In this document: positions 37,111 to 49,704 of the stretch, one piece after another
Layout of the letters: each line of letters opens with the position of its first letter
Position numbering within the stretch: the first letter of the stretch is position 1
Assembly: GCA_028564705.1 (NCBI GenBank)
Contig: JAPXFQ010000398.1
Location: forward strand, 1,426,001 to 1,490,000
Length of the DNA stretch: 64,000 nt
DNA from: Apricaphanius iberus
Lineage: Eukaryota > Chordata > Actinopteri > Cyprinodontiformes > Aphaniidae
Reading direction: 5' to 3'
The notes under the pieces: generated by a model
What the model saw: only the letters and a program-made list of their open reading frames with translations
Told to the model about the DNA's origin: nothing
Databases searched by the model: none
Made by a program: the position numbers and the translations under genes

Positions 37111-37205
37111 TGTGTGTATGAGTGTTTGTATACATTTTTGCACATCAGTCATCTGGGCTAAGCCCCTGATCTCCTTCAGTCCTAAATAAATAAAGTCCGC
37201 CCCTG
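36092..37205. mobile_element. hAT-like element with perfect 8-bp duplication
   Basis: GTCTTATC is present at 36,084-36,091 and 37,206-37,213. Ends AAGGAGCGGAG and, inward from the right, CAGGGGCGGAC, 8 of the first 10 bases identical. It contains the (TA)n tract at 37,032-37,105. No transposase is recognised. Confidence 0.7.
37032..37105 (+). repeat. (TA)n microsatellite
   Basis: About 37 uninterrupted TA units. ORFs of alternating Ile-Tyr here are artefacts of this repeat. Confidence 0.97.
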
Positions 37206-38289
37206 GTCTTATCTACACGTGTTCGCCACATAATGATAACTTCACTAACAAAAAGTAACAGACATGCCTCAGAAATTACTAATTAATCAGTTTGCCGTGT
37301 GTTCTGTGAAGTGACAGTGTTGCTGGTACGATCGATAGTGTCAAACTTGACATTCTTAATATGAATGCCTCAGAAAAAAAATATTTAAAATTGGATAAAA
37401 CGTGTGTATTTACCTATAGCTATAATGATTTTACAAAATGTATATTTTTATATTTTATATCAAGAAAACTAAATAGGGCAATACAATAATATGTTTTATG
37501 TGTGTGTGTATGTGTGCGCATGTGTATGTATGTGTGTGTGTACAATGACTTATACAGATGCAGTATTAGTTTTATTGTCTGCACCTCGTCCTCGTAATAT
37601 TCACCCGCTGGTCCAATATAAAGTGATGTTGAACATAACTTTGTTAGACCTGGATAACAAACTTTTTATGTCTGGTTGAGTACTTGTTTAGTCCTGGATT
37701 GGATGAGGCCTGGCATTACTCCCTTGCGTTTGAGCAAATTTGGCCTAGCTAGTTTTAGTCCTGGACTGATTTTGTAATGGGTTAGTTCTAGCTGATGTTT
37801 CCTCATTGAGTAGTTTAACCCAGCTAAAGCTTGTTCCCGTAAAGTATATGTCAGTATGTGTACATTTGCTCTGTTGTGCTTGCAATTGCGATAATACATG
37901 TTCTCCCTTTTCTGTAAACAAGTACATATTTCTGCCGTTTTTTTCTTATTTTTATAGGCTTTGTACTCATCTTTAGACATTTTAACTATCTAATGTGCTA
38001 AGTATGTTTTAAAGTATACAGGGCATGTTTATTGGGTTAAATTTTATCTTTAAAAAATCTAGCGGGCCCAGAAATTGGGGTTTCCATAGGGCCCAGAATC
38101 TCTGGTGGCACCCTTGGGTACCTACATTGGAATGGCAATGCTTTGTTATTGACAGCCACGCTGCACATGAAAGACATAATTTCATCTTCATGAGGTCAAC
38201 TTCATTGTTCTTAAAAGGAAACAAAAAGTATGTATAGCTTCAAAAATTAAATGAAGATACAGAGTAAAATAAACATTTACACAAAGCTG

Positions 38290-38293
<4 letters not shown>

Positions 38294-38339
<46 letters not shown>
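38294..38339 (+). repeat. (TA)n microsatellite
   Basis: About 23 TA units in the adgrv1 leader intron. Confidence 0.97.
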
Positions 38340-38341
<2 letters not shown>

Positions 38342-41190
38342 TAAAAGCTATTTTATTAGATCAGCTTGTGTATGAATGCCTCATGTTCCAAATTTGGCCC
38401 CAAACCACGGAGCCTCCTGTGCTCTGTTTATTGAACCCATTTCTGTTTGAGCTGTTTTCCACACTAAGTGATGCCACTGGCCCAATAAGTGTCAAGCCCT
38501 ACCTCAGAAACCACTCAACGGCCGTTCTCAGCCCAGCGCGGCCACGGCTGCCATTCTTACTTAACTTCCCAGTCCATAATTGTGCTTCACATGTTGTTCA
38601 ATGTCTGGTATTTTTAGATCAGCAAATGTTCTCGCCATAGAGAAAAAAAAAAGTTGGAGAGAAGAAATTAAGAAACTTAATAGCTGGGTAGATCCTAAAT
38701 ATACATCTTTAAATCTGTCAAAATGTCCTTACTCATTGGGGTTATTTTGGAAAGCTCTAGAGTTGTATTTACTGTATTTTAAGAAGAGAAAACAGAAATC
38801 TTTTCACAACAAGAAGGAAAGAGGTTTTTTTTTCTCCAATAGGGATGGTGGAGTCATGGAGTGTCATTCAAAGATAATCCATGACTCAGAAACCAGTTGA
38901 ATGGACACCTAAAAAAAATAACCATGAGGTCAGTCCTCAAACTATTGTCAGATACATTTCAAACCAGCTATTTCTCCTTCAAGGGCAAGAGTCTGTCAAT
39001 CAAGAGTGCAATTTACTGTGAAAAAAGAAACAGGGAGAGAGCCAGAGTTTTCCTGACGTATTGTCCACATGGAACTGGTCGGCTGCTCTCAACTTGAGCC
39101 AAAAGCATCTCATATTTCCTATCAAAAGTGTTCTTGTTTTGTTATGAAGCAGTGGGAAAGAAAGGACAAAGAAAAGGGAAGTGGTTCCAATTGAGGATAA
39201 GCAATTTTAAGTGTTTTCCAGTTTTGGTCGACTGATTGGCATGTATGACACAGTGACAGAAAAAAAATAAAACACGCCTGGAGGATTAAACAGGGATTTG
39301 TTCTCAAGAGCCACACCGAACAAAAAGAAAAACTGTATTGCTTCATTGCATTTAACTGGTTGGAGTCTGGATGAAATGCTAATTGCTCAAAGGAGTTCAC
39401 AGGACCGGTTCAACACAGAAGGTAGGCTTATTTTGAAAAGAAAATTAGTTCTATTCACAATTCAGTGACCAGTGCACAGTTTTAGGGAGCATTCTTTTGT
39501 TCACTCATTCAAACTTTGTCATAGTTTACTACCGACTACGACCATGTTTTAGCATACTGGCCTCCTCCCCAACGAAAATCACAGCCTCTTTTCATACTCA
39601 TTTCTTTCTATTCCTTTTTTCAGCGCTACTCAGTTGTTTCCATAGGACATGCAACAACACGGACATCTTTAGTAAAGTGGATGTGATACAGGCACTCCTT
39701 TGAAACTTTGAATAATTTGTTAGTCGCACTCTTATCTCTATTCTATAAACGAAAACACTCAAGGAACAAAGTGAATGACTTTGTTCAATGTACAGCAAAT
39801 GCAGCAGTCATATTGGATTGTGAATTTGGGGTGGATTAGGGATTTTTAATTTTGAATGTATTTGAATTAATTTTCTAGTAACTATCCATGGTCAATTATC
39901 ATTATGTTTGTCATAGTTTGGAACATAAAAAATCGTGAGAGAAATTTGAAATAATGTAATAAAAAAGATAATCTAGGCCCATACCTGATGTTGGCAAACT
40001 CCCCAAAAATGTTCCACAGCTGGCTCCACACAGTCATCAATAAATGCTGCCTTTAGGTTTAAAAATGTAATTGAATAAGCTTTACATACAGATAAAAAAT
40101 TATAAATAGATTAGGGCCATGTGTACATGCGATTGTGGAGTTCAAAAGTCCATGAATCTCTCCTGTATTTCCATGAAACAAGAGCAACAGCATCCAGTTT
40201 GTACTTTATTCACACCGAAGTTTTTCAGTCATTTTTAATAATTTTCATTCATCGTGACTAATTTTCTGGTACCCTGTGATTAATTAGATTAAAATTTGTA
40301 ATCATTTGACAGCCCTTATGCATTTTCATATAAATTACATTTTCATGTAATTCCTAACTCTTTTGTCCACACATGCAGAAGACAGAAATAATGGGACAAA
40401 AATAGGTTCTGGAAACTGATAAGGTACAAAATACTTTATCTACTTTTGTTTGCAACCAACTGGATAAGCCTCACAAGATCTTTCCCTGATCTTCTTCCTA
40501 ATGAGTCCTCAGGAGATGCAATAGATTTTATGAAGTTCTCAATGGTTACCACTGAAAGACTGAGGCACTGTGAAGTCACCACTAATCACAGAAAATTGCT
40601 TATTAGAAGGAACGGTTGCCGCTGCTTTCATTGTTTTCAGTTGCAACCAAAGTGCTGCTACTTCTGTTACAACATTTCATGTTTAGAGTGATGTAAAGTT
40701 TTATTTCCTACCTCACATTGTTTTTGCATGGACACCAGAAGCTTTGGCTTCCATCCAGTCTGACTTAAATTCCTTTCCCCACATCCTTGTTATGTAAAAT
40801 CCCAAAGGTCAGATTTCTGAAAAGCACAACTAATAGATGCTTTTGAAATCCACCTTGCTTGTGGACCTCAGCAGCTCCTACAGAGATAGATTGATCTGTA
40901 ACAAACTTCGAAGGCCTTCACAGATATTTATACTGACTTTAAATTTTACAAGATGCACTTTTTAGGGGTATAAAATGGGAATGTACAGGAAAAAAATGTG
41001 GGAAAAAACACGTCTTCTTGCCTCCGCTTCAAAATTATGGACTGTTGTGTTGGTATAAGAAATAAAACCCCAATGCATTGAAGTCTTTGGCTGTAATTTG
41101 ATAAATTGTGAAAATTCCGAGGATTATGGATACTTTTGCAAGACACTAAAGGTCATGTGGTTGTGGAATATATAATGACCTGTATCAATA
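38340..41190. other. adgrv1 leader intron, mostly unassigned, with Tc1-type scraps
   Basis: The part at 38,380-38,640 has balanced composition unlike the surrounding AT-rich DNA and could be a regulatory element. The part at 40,740-41,150 ends TTTGCAAGACACTA, like a Tc1 terminus, and is probably a decayed copy. Confidence 0.4.
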
Positions 41191-41194
41191 GGGT

Positions 41195-42650
41195 TTCTTT
41201 TAAGTAAGGCAAGGCAGCTTTATTTTTAGCGTGCTTTCAACTACAAGGCAATTGCTTTACATCATTAGGGGATCAAATAAAATTAAAGCAGATACTAAAG
41301 CACAAAACACAACATTAAAGACACATAACATGAAACAATAACACATAAGATATTATTAATCACTTCCTCAAAGTTAATTCTAAACTGATGTTTTTTAGCC
41401 TTGATTTAAAGGAACTCAGTGTTTAAGTGGCTTTACAGTCATCTGGAAGTTTGTTCCAGATAAGTGGCGCATAGATACTAAAAGTTGCTTCTCCATATTC
41501 GGTCCAAATCTAGGGATTATTAGTAGTCTAAAGATGGAAAACCTGGATGGTCTGAGGGTTGATATAGTTGCAACAAGTCTTCAAAATACTTTGGTGCTAA
41601 ACCATTCCATATAAACTAATAAAAGTAAGTATATATTGAACTACAATCAGCCAGTATACGGACTTTAGAACTGGGGTAATGTGCTCTACTTTCCTGGTTC
41701 TAGTGAGGATACGAGCAGCAGCGTTCTGGATCAGCTGCAGCTGTCTGATTGAATTTTTAGGCAGACCTGTGAAGACACCATTACAGTAATCAATCACACT
41801 AAAGATAAAAGCATGGATATTCTGTTTTTTTTTAGGTCCTATTGCATTATTAGTCCTTTGATCATTCTTAAGGTGATAGAAGACAGACCTTGTAATTACT
41901 TCTATGTTACCCTGGAGATTGAGGTTTGTATAGGTTCTGTATAGCAGAAGAAAATAATGGTACATGGTCCAACTATTGATTTGTTTCATACATTCACTTA
42001 GGGTTTGGATGGGTTTAAAGTCACTTGGGAACATTTTTATGTAAAGCTGAGTATCATCTGCATAGTCATGGTAGCTAAACTTATTGGCTATTATAATCTG
42101 GGCTAGTGGGAGCATATAGATATTAAATAGGAAGGGCCCCAGGATGGAGCCCTGAGGCACCCCACGCGTGATTTCTGGCTATTTTGATGAAGAATTGCGT
42201 ATTGACACGAATAAATTCCTGTTCTTTGGGTAAAACCTAAACTAGCTAAGTACTATACCAGAGAGTCTGACCCAGCTCTCCAGTTGTTTCAATAATATAT
42301 CATGGTCCACAGTGTCAAATGCTGTACCAATGTCTAAAAGTACAAACACTGTGGTTCTACCACAGTCTGTATTTATGCATATGTCACTGAGAACTTTGAT
42401 GAGGGCAGTTTCATTGCTGTGGTGAGCACAGCAACCAGACTGAAAAATATCAAAACGGTTGGTCATTGTTAGGAAGCTATTTAACTGTTGAAACACAGCT
42501 TTTTCAATAATATTGCTGATGAATGGAAGTTTAGAAACTGGCATGTAGTTCTGCAATAACATGTTGTCAAGGTTGTTCTTTAGTAGTGGTAGCTTTTTAA
42601 AGTCTGGGACAAGACACATAACAGTTAATGAGCTAACTATTTGAATAACA
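41195..42650 (-). mobile_element. 5'-truncated L2-like LINE, reverse transcriptase remnant
   Basis: Minus-strand frames encode reverse transcriptase blocks in order: NYMPVSKLPFISNIIEKAVF, LLDIGTAFDTVDHDILL (palm), then PQGSILGPFLFNIYMLPL and FSYHDYADDTQLYI with the catalytic YADD, then QLQLIQNAAARILTRTRKVE (typical L2/CR1 C-terminus). Stops and a frameshift near 42,160-42,240 break it. The endonuclease part is absent. It lies in the adgrv1 leader intron in the same orientation as the gene. Confidence 0.85.
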
Positions 42651-45446
42651 TATGGCCCAAAAACTGTGGGTAAGTAGACTTTCTTCTGATTGCTTTTGAG
42701 TCTTTCTTATGCCTCTAACACAAAGATAACAATAAGAACAAGCAATGAGAGCAAGCAACGGGTAAAAAAGTGAAGAAGCAACAGTAAGAGGACAGATGGC
42801 CAAGATGGCTTTCCAAATGAGCAAAATCTGTGATCAGTTCAACCCATGCTTTCAGAGCTGCTCAACTTCCAGGCTCTTTGCAACCTTAAACTTGTTCCCA
42901 TTTTTTAATGCATTTGCATTCGTTAACTGTGAGTAAATCATCTGTAACACCTTTTTCTGCAGCTACAGCTGCAAGAGATGTGGGGCTTTTTTTAAAACCA
43001 GTTTTCAACATCTAGATAACCTCTTGCAAAATAGCTCAAGCTCTTTTATACTCGATTGAGAGCCTCCGTGAACATCAGTTTCCATGTCTTGACAAAAATT
43101 GTTAGTAAGATTGAGGTCTAAAGTTTGAGTGAGCCATGTGTTAAAACAGAAACTGATGTAAATCAGGGCCTTCCAAAGCTGAGGTTGGGACACCAACAGG
43201 GGTTGCAAATCAGCAAATGTATCGTCTCTTCCATTTCTTCCAGTTTACAATAAACATTATAATTGTCAAGAAAACATATTGGACATTAAGGTTATAAACG
43301 ATTTAGAAAAAACCACAATAATGCAATACACTAACTGATCTTGCAATTTCATTGCAAACAGTGCGTGTCCATGGACATATTTGTTGAGGCTAAGTAAGTT
43401 TACCCAAACCTTGAGTTTAATGTCTTTTTCACTCTGTTTAGCTGTTTGGTGTTACCACAGGCTGACCACTTATGAATAACCAAAATGATCACTGAAGCTG
43501 GAATTGTCTTTTGAAAGTCTTGAGGCAAACTGAAAACAAGACTTCTTATGGCTTTCTTTCAGCAATGACATTCTTACTGCTACTCTTCTTATAAAGGCCA
43601 GATTGTGGAGAACACAACCCAATCTGTTTTCTGGCCAACAGATTCTTCCACATTAACTGTGGGTCCAGCTCTTCAAGAGTTAGCGGACGACCGTGTGTTT
43701 GTAGGTTTGCCTTTGTTATGGTTAGGGTTGACAGACTCAAAGCTTTAGGTATTGTTTCTTAACCCAACCTATATCAAATTTCTCCACAAATGTATTTTCA
43801 ATTTCGATATGAGAAATTTCAATGGGTCAAGAAAACGTTTATCAAAGGGGGGTAAGGACCAACTTTGTTTAACTATCCATAACAACCCAGCACCTGTGTT
43901 GCACAGATCAGCTAAGGTAACCTGTTGCAGACAAGCACTTCCCTGCATTGCCACACACTGACAATTTGATCGCATCCCATGCATCCATCTCCACCAAACA
44001 TCAATCTCCTCCTGTCTGTGACGTGCAACACTTCAGCACCTCACATAATGAACAGGCTCCGTTTATGGCTCGGCCCCCGCTTTTGTACTGTGCAGCCGTG
44101 AGGAGGGGGTGAGACAGAAGGGGAGAGAGGCAGGCAGTAAAACAGTTTCCGCCCAGTGAATCACATTCAGACCCTCACACAGGCGAATGGGGGCTGACCC
44201 CTGCCAGGCAATGACATAAACACTGACAAACAAAGGGACCCAAGCCTCCGGGCAAGTGAGGATCTTAGAAGACACCAAAGCTGGAAAAACAAATCCAATA
44301 AGACACATGATGGAAATAGAGTGTGGAAGCGTTGGGGATGCAAAATGGCATTTGGATTGGCTTCATTTTTACTCACAAAAAACCCCCAAAGAAAATTAAG
44401 AAAATGCAAATATTTCACAAATGTGAAATTAACAAAGGAATAAAATGTAAAGTCTGATGCTAAGGAGGAGCAGGTCTAACTTCTGAATGGATACAGAAGC
44501 AGCTTTCACAATCCCCTGGGAAAGAAAGGATTTAAGTCTGCTGAGGCGCCATAGATGAAGCAACAAAAGAGATTTGCCAGGGACGCTCCAAGATGACATC
44601 ATGTCAGATCAATTTGAGCTAATGAGAACATATCTAATAATTCCAAGAGTTAGAGCCCTATCAGAACAACCAGTGTGATTTATGGAGCCTGAGCATAAAG
44701 GGTAGACTCGGCGCAGGGCGCTATAGGCGTTAATTTAACAGTAGCATGTGCGCAACTCAAAGTGTGCCAAGATTACTTATAGTCCGGGTAAGCCTATATA
44801 GATTAGTCGGCTGGGTCTTTATGAGAGGGTCCCCTCCCCTTTTGCTCTCCGTGTGTGCCAGTTGTTTTATTTCAGTGGGAGAGAGAAAACCCCACACAAA
44901 GCGCCGTGATCACAGTAGAGATCCTGGATGTAACCATGGAAGCGTTTGTCTCTGTCCTCAATGGGCTGCCCCGCCATTCATTTAAACTGATTGCGCTGAA
45001 TCAATATTTAGGCTTTTCAATTTTATTTGCTGCTTCGCGAGGTATTTCTGGCTGGGCGCGAAAAGAAATGAGCTGTAGCCGAGCACTTTTAATTGTTTTC
45101 TTATAGTCTCACACAATGCGTCTGTCTTTGAGCCGTCTGGCATAATTGATGAGGAGGCTCGCTACTCATTTGTTGCCTTTCTTCTCTTAACTATTAATCT
45201 ACAAACCATACTCTACTATCATTAGCAATATCTTACGGTATTACTGGTCATTATGCCTTTGCCAATTAAATAAATCTACAAGTTGTTGTCTTGAAAATCA
45301 TCATTAGGTATTTTATTTAAAATAGCCTAATCTTCCAAAGTTTTTTGTTTTTTTTACTGATCGCATTTCAGTTTTAGGTTAGTGGGAACGCAGATATATA
45401 TAATTTCTAGTAGAAAAGAACGTTAGAATAAATCATGTCAACTTAC
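42651..45446. other. adgrv1 leader intron, proximal part; candidate conserved non-coding blocks
   Basis: No transposon boundary is seen. The parts at about 43,860-44,260 and 44,690-45,180 have balanced composition, low repetitiveness and clusters of TAATT/ATTA-type words, and lie within 2 kb of the presumed leader exon. Plausible enhancer sequence, unproven. Confidence 0.35.
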
Positions 45447-45600
45447 CTGACACCTTGCTTGGTCCTCTCAGTCCAAGATAATATATAATACCTTTCGTGT
45501 CCTGGGTAACATCGGCGAGTGCTCCCCAAACTCCTCAGCTCCACCTATATTCCCAATCACCAGCCACTTAAAACGGCATCATGTTGTTTTTAGTTTCCCG
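45447..45600 (-). other. adgrv1: probable adgrv1 5' leader exon (upstream end approximate)
   Basis: On the minus strand a strong donor, CAG|GTAAGT, ends a GC-richer stretch with several CpGs; the only downstream partner in the right place is the acceptor at 23,942. No ATG in frame with the main start is present, so this exon would be non-coding. Two short upstream ORFs can be read if transcription starts near 45.6 kb: ATG ATG CCG TTT TAA, and a 14-codon ATG TTA CCC ORF ending TGA. The transcription start is not visible and there is no TATA box. Confidence 0.5.
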
Positions 45601-46115
45601 AGAGCAGCGTGGGATGAAGCGCGTCTGTCATCTAACGGGGCTGGAAGCCGGGTGTAAATGTGCCAAAACTGCTGCGGGTTCCCTTCTTTCCTTTTCTTTC
45701 CCCGGTGAGTTTTAGAGCCGCTCTCTCTACACCTCAATGCTCCGCGCTGACTGCAGCCATGTGGGAGCTCCTACTGTACGAGATTAGTTTATAGCTACTC
45801 AGGGGCTCAAACTCGTATGTCTGTGAAGTCTAATGAGACGCGATGTTTTAATCCTGTTTGTCTCAATACTGGTGAACGATGTGGCGCGCCATATGTTAGC
45901 CAGCGGCGCCCCTGTGTGGGTTTAAAAGGCATAGCTTCGGTTCAATGGTTGTCTGTGTTCTCAACAGGTATTAATTCAGCTTCAGTTATCTCCCAGCAAA
46001 TTAGAAACCCATTAGACAGTTTATTTTCTCAGTAGGCCTAATTCAGTTCAAATTAGAATATTGCATTACCTTAATAAAGCATGATATTGATGGAGAAATG
46101 TTAGCCTGTTGAATA

Positions 46116-46469
46116 TGGAGGACCATCCCTGCCAAAATAAAAAATAAAATAAATAATGTGGATATAAATAACGTATTCAATAAATACTTTTGTACAGAAA
46201 TAAATAAATAAATAGACAATTAGATACAATGGAAAATAAATGAATAACTAACTAAATAAATAAATATATATGGGCATACTTAAAAACACTAGTAATATAT
46301 TTCTACATTTATTTATTACAATTTTTTTTATCTTAGTTGTATTTTTTTCAGATTAATTTATTTCTACATTTATTTATTGAAATATTTTTTGTTTAATGCT
46401 ATATTTAGTTCCATATGTATTTTCTTTCTTTCTTTATTTATTGTCAATTTTGATAGAGATGGTCCTCCA
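46116..46469. mobile_element. TA-flanked MITE
   Basis: Ends TGGAGGACCATCCCTGCC and, inward from the right, TGGAGGACCATCTCTATC, flanked by TA at 46,114 and 46,470. The interior is made of AAT/AAAT runs. At 354 bp with no coding capacity, it is likely mobilised by a Tc1/mariner-type transposase. Confidence 0.7.
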
Positions 46470-47732
46470 TAAATGAGCATGTCCATGCACTGTACAGCGT
46501 ATGCATTTAAGATTTGGATTCCTTTTGCATAAATTACTGTAGAAAGAGACATGGAAGTGAACACCATGTGTCTCTCCTGAGTTGCTAAGGAAGCCTTGGT
46601 TGCTTTCATATCTGCTTTCAGCTTGTCTGCATGGTTGGTCCGATATGTTGCTTCCTCTTGATAATATAGCACACATTTTTGGCTTGTGGTCAGGTTAGTT
46701 TGCAGGCCAATGAATCACAATGATACAATGGTCATTAAAGCAGGTACGAGTACTTTTAACTATGTATGCAGATACAAATTCATGCTCTAAAATCAAATTA
46801 GTATCTCTAAAGCGTTTCAGAAGAGGTAAGTCTAAAAAGTTATTTTCTTTCCTAGTGGAAAGCTGTGCCGACTTTGAACTTGATCAAACAGTGCAGATAA
46901 CATGGCTTCCCAAATCACCATTGACTGTGGAAACTTCACACTGGACCTCAAACAACTTGAATTCTGAGTATTCCTGCTCCTCTTTTAGCCTCTAAGAGCT
47001 TGAATTCCATATAAAATGCAAACATTTCTTTCTGAAAACAGGACTTTAAGCAACTGAGCAACCATCCTGCCTTTTTTCTTCTTCTTCTTGCAAATAAGAC
47101 TCTTCTGACAGTCTATTTGGTTAAACCCGAAGCAGGTTTTTTTGTTTGTTTTTTTACAAATTTGGTATACCTGCACTCTGGAAGGCTTTTTACAGCTTGT
47201 AAAAGGTAAAAAAAAAATTAAATTGCTCTCATATAATAGGAAGTTATATGGGGATACCATGGTTGTTAAAATCCTAAAGGATAGGGAAAATTGAGTAAGT
47301 AGTAGTTGAGGTTGAAAGACAGAAAATATGAATTCCACCTGAAAAAAATACACATTATAATTAGCTGAGCAGCTTGTTTTCATTGTAAAGAAGCCAATAT
47401 ACATCATAAATAGTAACTAATCACTCTTATTGACTTTAGACCAACTGTTGGTGATTGTAATAACAAATAATTTAAAGTTGAAAGTTAAATGTTACTCTAG
47501 GAGCGTGCCCCCAAAAATGGGGGCTAGCGGGCTTAAGAGGTTAAAACAAGAAATGTAACATATGTACCCCTTGTCCTGGATACATCTGTGTGGTGGCTCT
47601 TGAAGGTTTGCCTGCAGCTACAGGAGCTTTGGTTTACCTTTCACCTATCGCTGGAAGAATGCTGGAAATAGGCATCAAGCCCCGCTTTCGCAACCCTGCA
47701 TAGTATATATGGTATACATATTAGATGGTATA

Positions 47733-48816
47733 CACTCACTGGCCACTTCATTAGGCACACCTGTCCAAATTCTTGTTGATGGAAATTTCTCATCCGCCAA
47801 TCACATGGTGGCAACTCAATGCATTTATGCATGTAGACATGGTCAAGACAATTTGCTGCAGTTCAAACCGAGCATCAGAATGAGGAAGAAGGGTGATTTA
47901 AGTTACTTTGAATGTGGTATGGTTTTGGTGCCAGACAGGCTGGTCTGAGTATTTCAGAAACTGCTGATCTAGTGGGAATTTTCACACACAACCTAAACAA
48001 GGGTTCATGGAGAATGGTCTGAAAAAGGGAAAATATCCAGTGAGCAGCAGTCCTGTGGGCAAAAATGGCTTGTTGATGCCAGAGGTCAGAGGAGAATGGC
48101 CAGACTGGTTCGAGCTGATAGAAAGGCTACAGCAACTCAAATAACCACTCGTTACAACAAAGGTATGCAGAAGAGCGACTCTGCACAACATGTTAAACCT
48201 TGAGGCAGATGGGCTACAGCAGCAGAAGACCACACTGGGTGCCACTCCTGTCAGCTACTAACAGGAAACTGTGGCTACAATTCGCACAGGCTCACCAAAA
48301 TTGGACAATAGAAGATTGGAAAAATGTTGCCTGGTCTCATGAGTCTGCGACAATCAGATGGTAGGGTCAGAATTTGGCGTCAACAACATGAAAGCATGGA
48401 TCCATCCTGCTTTGTATCGATGGTTCAGGCTGGTGGTGGTGTAATGGTGTGGGGGACATTTCCTTGGCACACTTTGGGCCCCTTAGTACAAAATGATCAT
48501 TGTTGCAACGCCACAGCCTACCCGAGTATTGTTGCTGACCATGTTCATCCCTTTATGACCACAATGTATGGCTACTTCCAGCAGGATAATGTGCCATGTC
48601 ATAAAGCTCGAATCATCTCAGACTGCTTTCTTGAACATGACAGTGAGTTCACAATTGCAACTGTGTGATGCTATCATGTCAATATGGACCAAAATATCTG
48701 AAGAATCTTTCCAGTACCTTGCTGAATCTATGCCACGAAGGATTAAGGCAGTTCTGAAGGCAAAATGGGGTCCAACCCGGTACTGGAAAGGTGTACCTAA
48801 TAAAGTGGTCAATGAG
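47733..48816 (+). mobile_element. Tc1-like transposon, near full span, transposase broken
   Basis: Left end CACTCACTGGCCACTTCATT and, inward from the right, CTCATTGACCACTTTATTAGG; TA flanks at 47,731 and 48,817. The plus-strand frame has VRIWRQQHESMDPSCF, GGGVMVWGTF, and YFQQDNVPCHKA with the second catalytic Asp, then in another frame KAVLKAKWGPTRYW. At least one frameshift and a shortened N-terminal half make it inactive. Length about 1.1 kb. Confidence 0.82.
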
Positions 48817-48993
48817 TACAGATATTGGATGGAGAGATGGATGAAATTGAAACCAAGAAGTTAAATAGATATTATTTGTGTATTTTTTCAACAAGAGCAA
48901 AACAAAAAGAAAAAACTTCTCTCAAATTATGTTTGATTATGTAGTAAAATACCACTAAAACTGGCTTTTTTTTAGTTGGTAGGCTATTAAATA

Positions 48994-49704
48994 CAGCGTT
49001 GGGAAAGTTACAAAGAAATTGTAATATATTTCACATTACAAGTTACAATGTCAAAAATGTAATGTTTGCTTTACATATTACTGTTTTAAAAATGTAACTG
49101 ATTTACACTACTTTAAGTTACTTTGGACAAAATATCTTAAATATCTAACATGACTTCTAACCACCGTAACTTATCAATGTACATTTTACTCAAGCGTCAC
49201 ACCACAAATACTGTATTTTTACACTATTTTATTAAAATTAAGTCTCAAGTTCCTTTGCATGCCTTCTATTTAATGGTAATGCTTGTTAAATCGAATCAAA
49301 AGAAGGTGCTGAAAGTGCTCATCACAAAGATGGTTGAAAAAGATGAGACTCCGATGTCTGAAATCTTACAACAGATGGTTACGAAAGCAGTGTGAATAAT
49401 GCCGCTGTTTAAATTTACAGTCGATCTTTTCCTCAGCCGTCCTGATTCTCTGATGTTTTAGTTGTGAGCAACAGGGAGTGGATAGTGGATAATATTGTTC
49501 TACCGTATCCAACTTGATTTGATCTGTTGCATTAGTTGGCCAAAAAAACTATTTAAAATGCATTTGTAACTTGAGTTACTGAAATTGTAACTAGTAATAT
49601 ATTGCTGTATATTTAGTAAGTAAAGCATTACATTACTCAGTTACTGATAAAAGTAATCTATTCCTGTAAGTCATTACTTTTGTAATGCATTACTCCCAAC
49701 ACTG
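48994..49704. mobile_element. hAT-type non-autonomous element
   Basis: Perfect 8-bp duplication ATTAAATA (48,986-48,993 and 49,705-49,712). Ends CAGCGTTGGGAAAGTTAC and, inward from the right, CAGTGTTGGGAGTAATGC; the interior carries repeated GTAATGTTA-like words. 711 bp with no transposase recognised. It ends about 230 bp before the lysmd3 leader. Confidence 0.85.

Larger units (their letters stand above)
35397..38121. mobile_element. decayed hAT-type element with GGGC(C/T)-rich ends, containing a younger insert
   Basis: Left end AAGGGCGCCGTAAAGGGG with AAGGGCCCAGG words; right end read inward AAGGGTGCCACCAGAG followed by CTGGGCCC. Inside, a lysine/arginine-rich frame near 35,740-35,805 resembles the basic N-terminus of ZMYM-type hAT transposases. 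No target duplication could be confirmed, so the extent is tentative. Confidence 0.4.

Noticed and set aside
36963..37145. ORF of alternating Ile-Tyr codons
   Set aside because: Translation of a (TA)n microsatellite, as is the similar one at 38,251-38,640.
44746..45106. ORFs in the adgrv1 leader intron as a small gene
   Set aside because: Overlapping frames of similar length with no domain, no splice context and no homology that I recognise; non-coding conservation is a better explanation of the composition.
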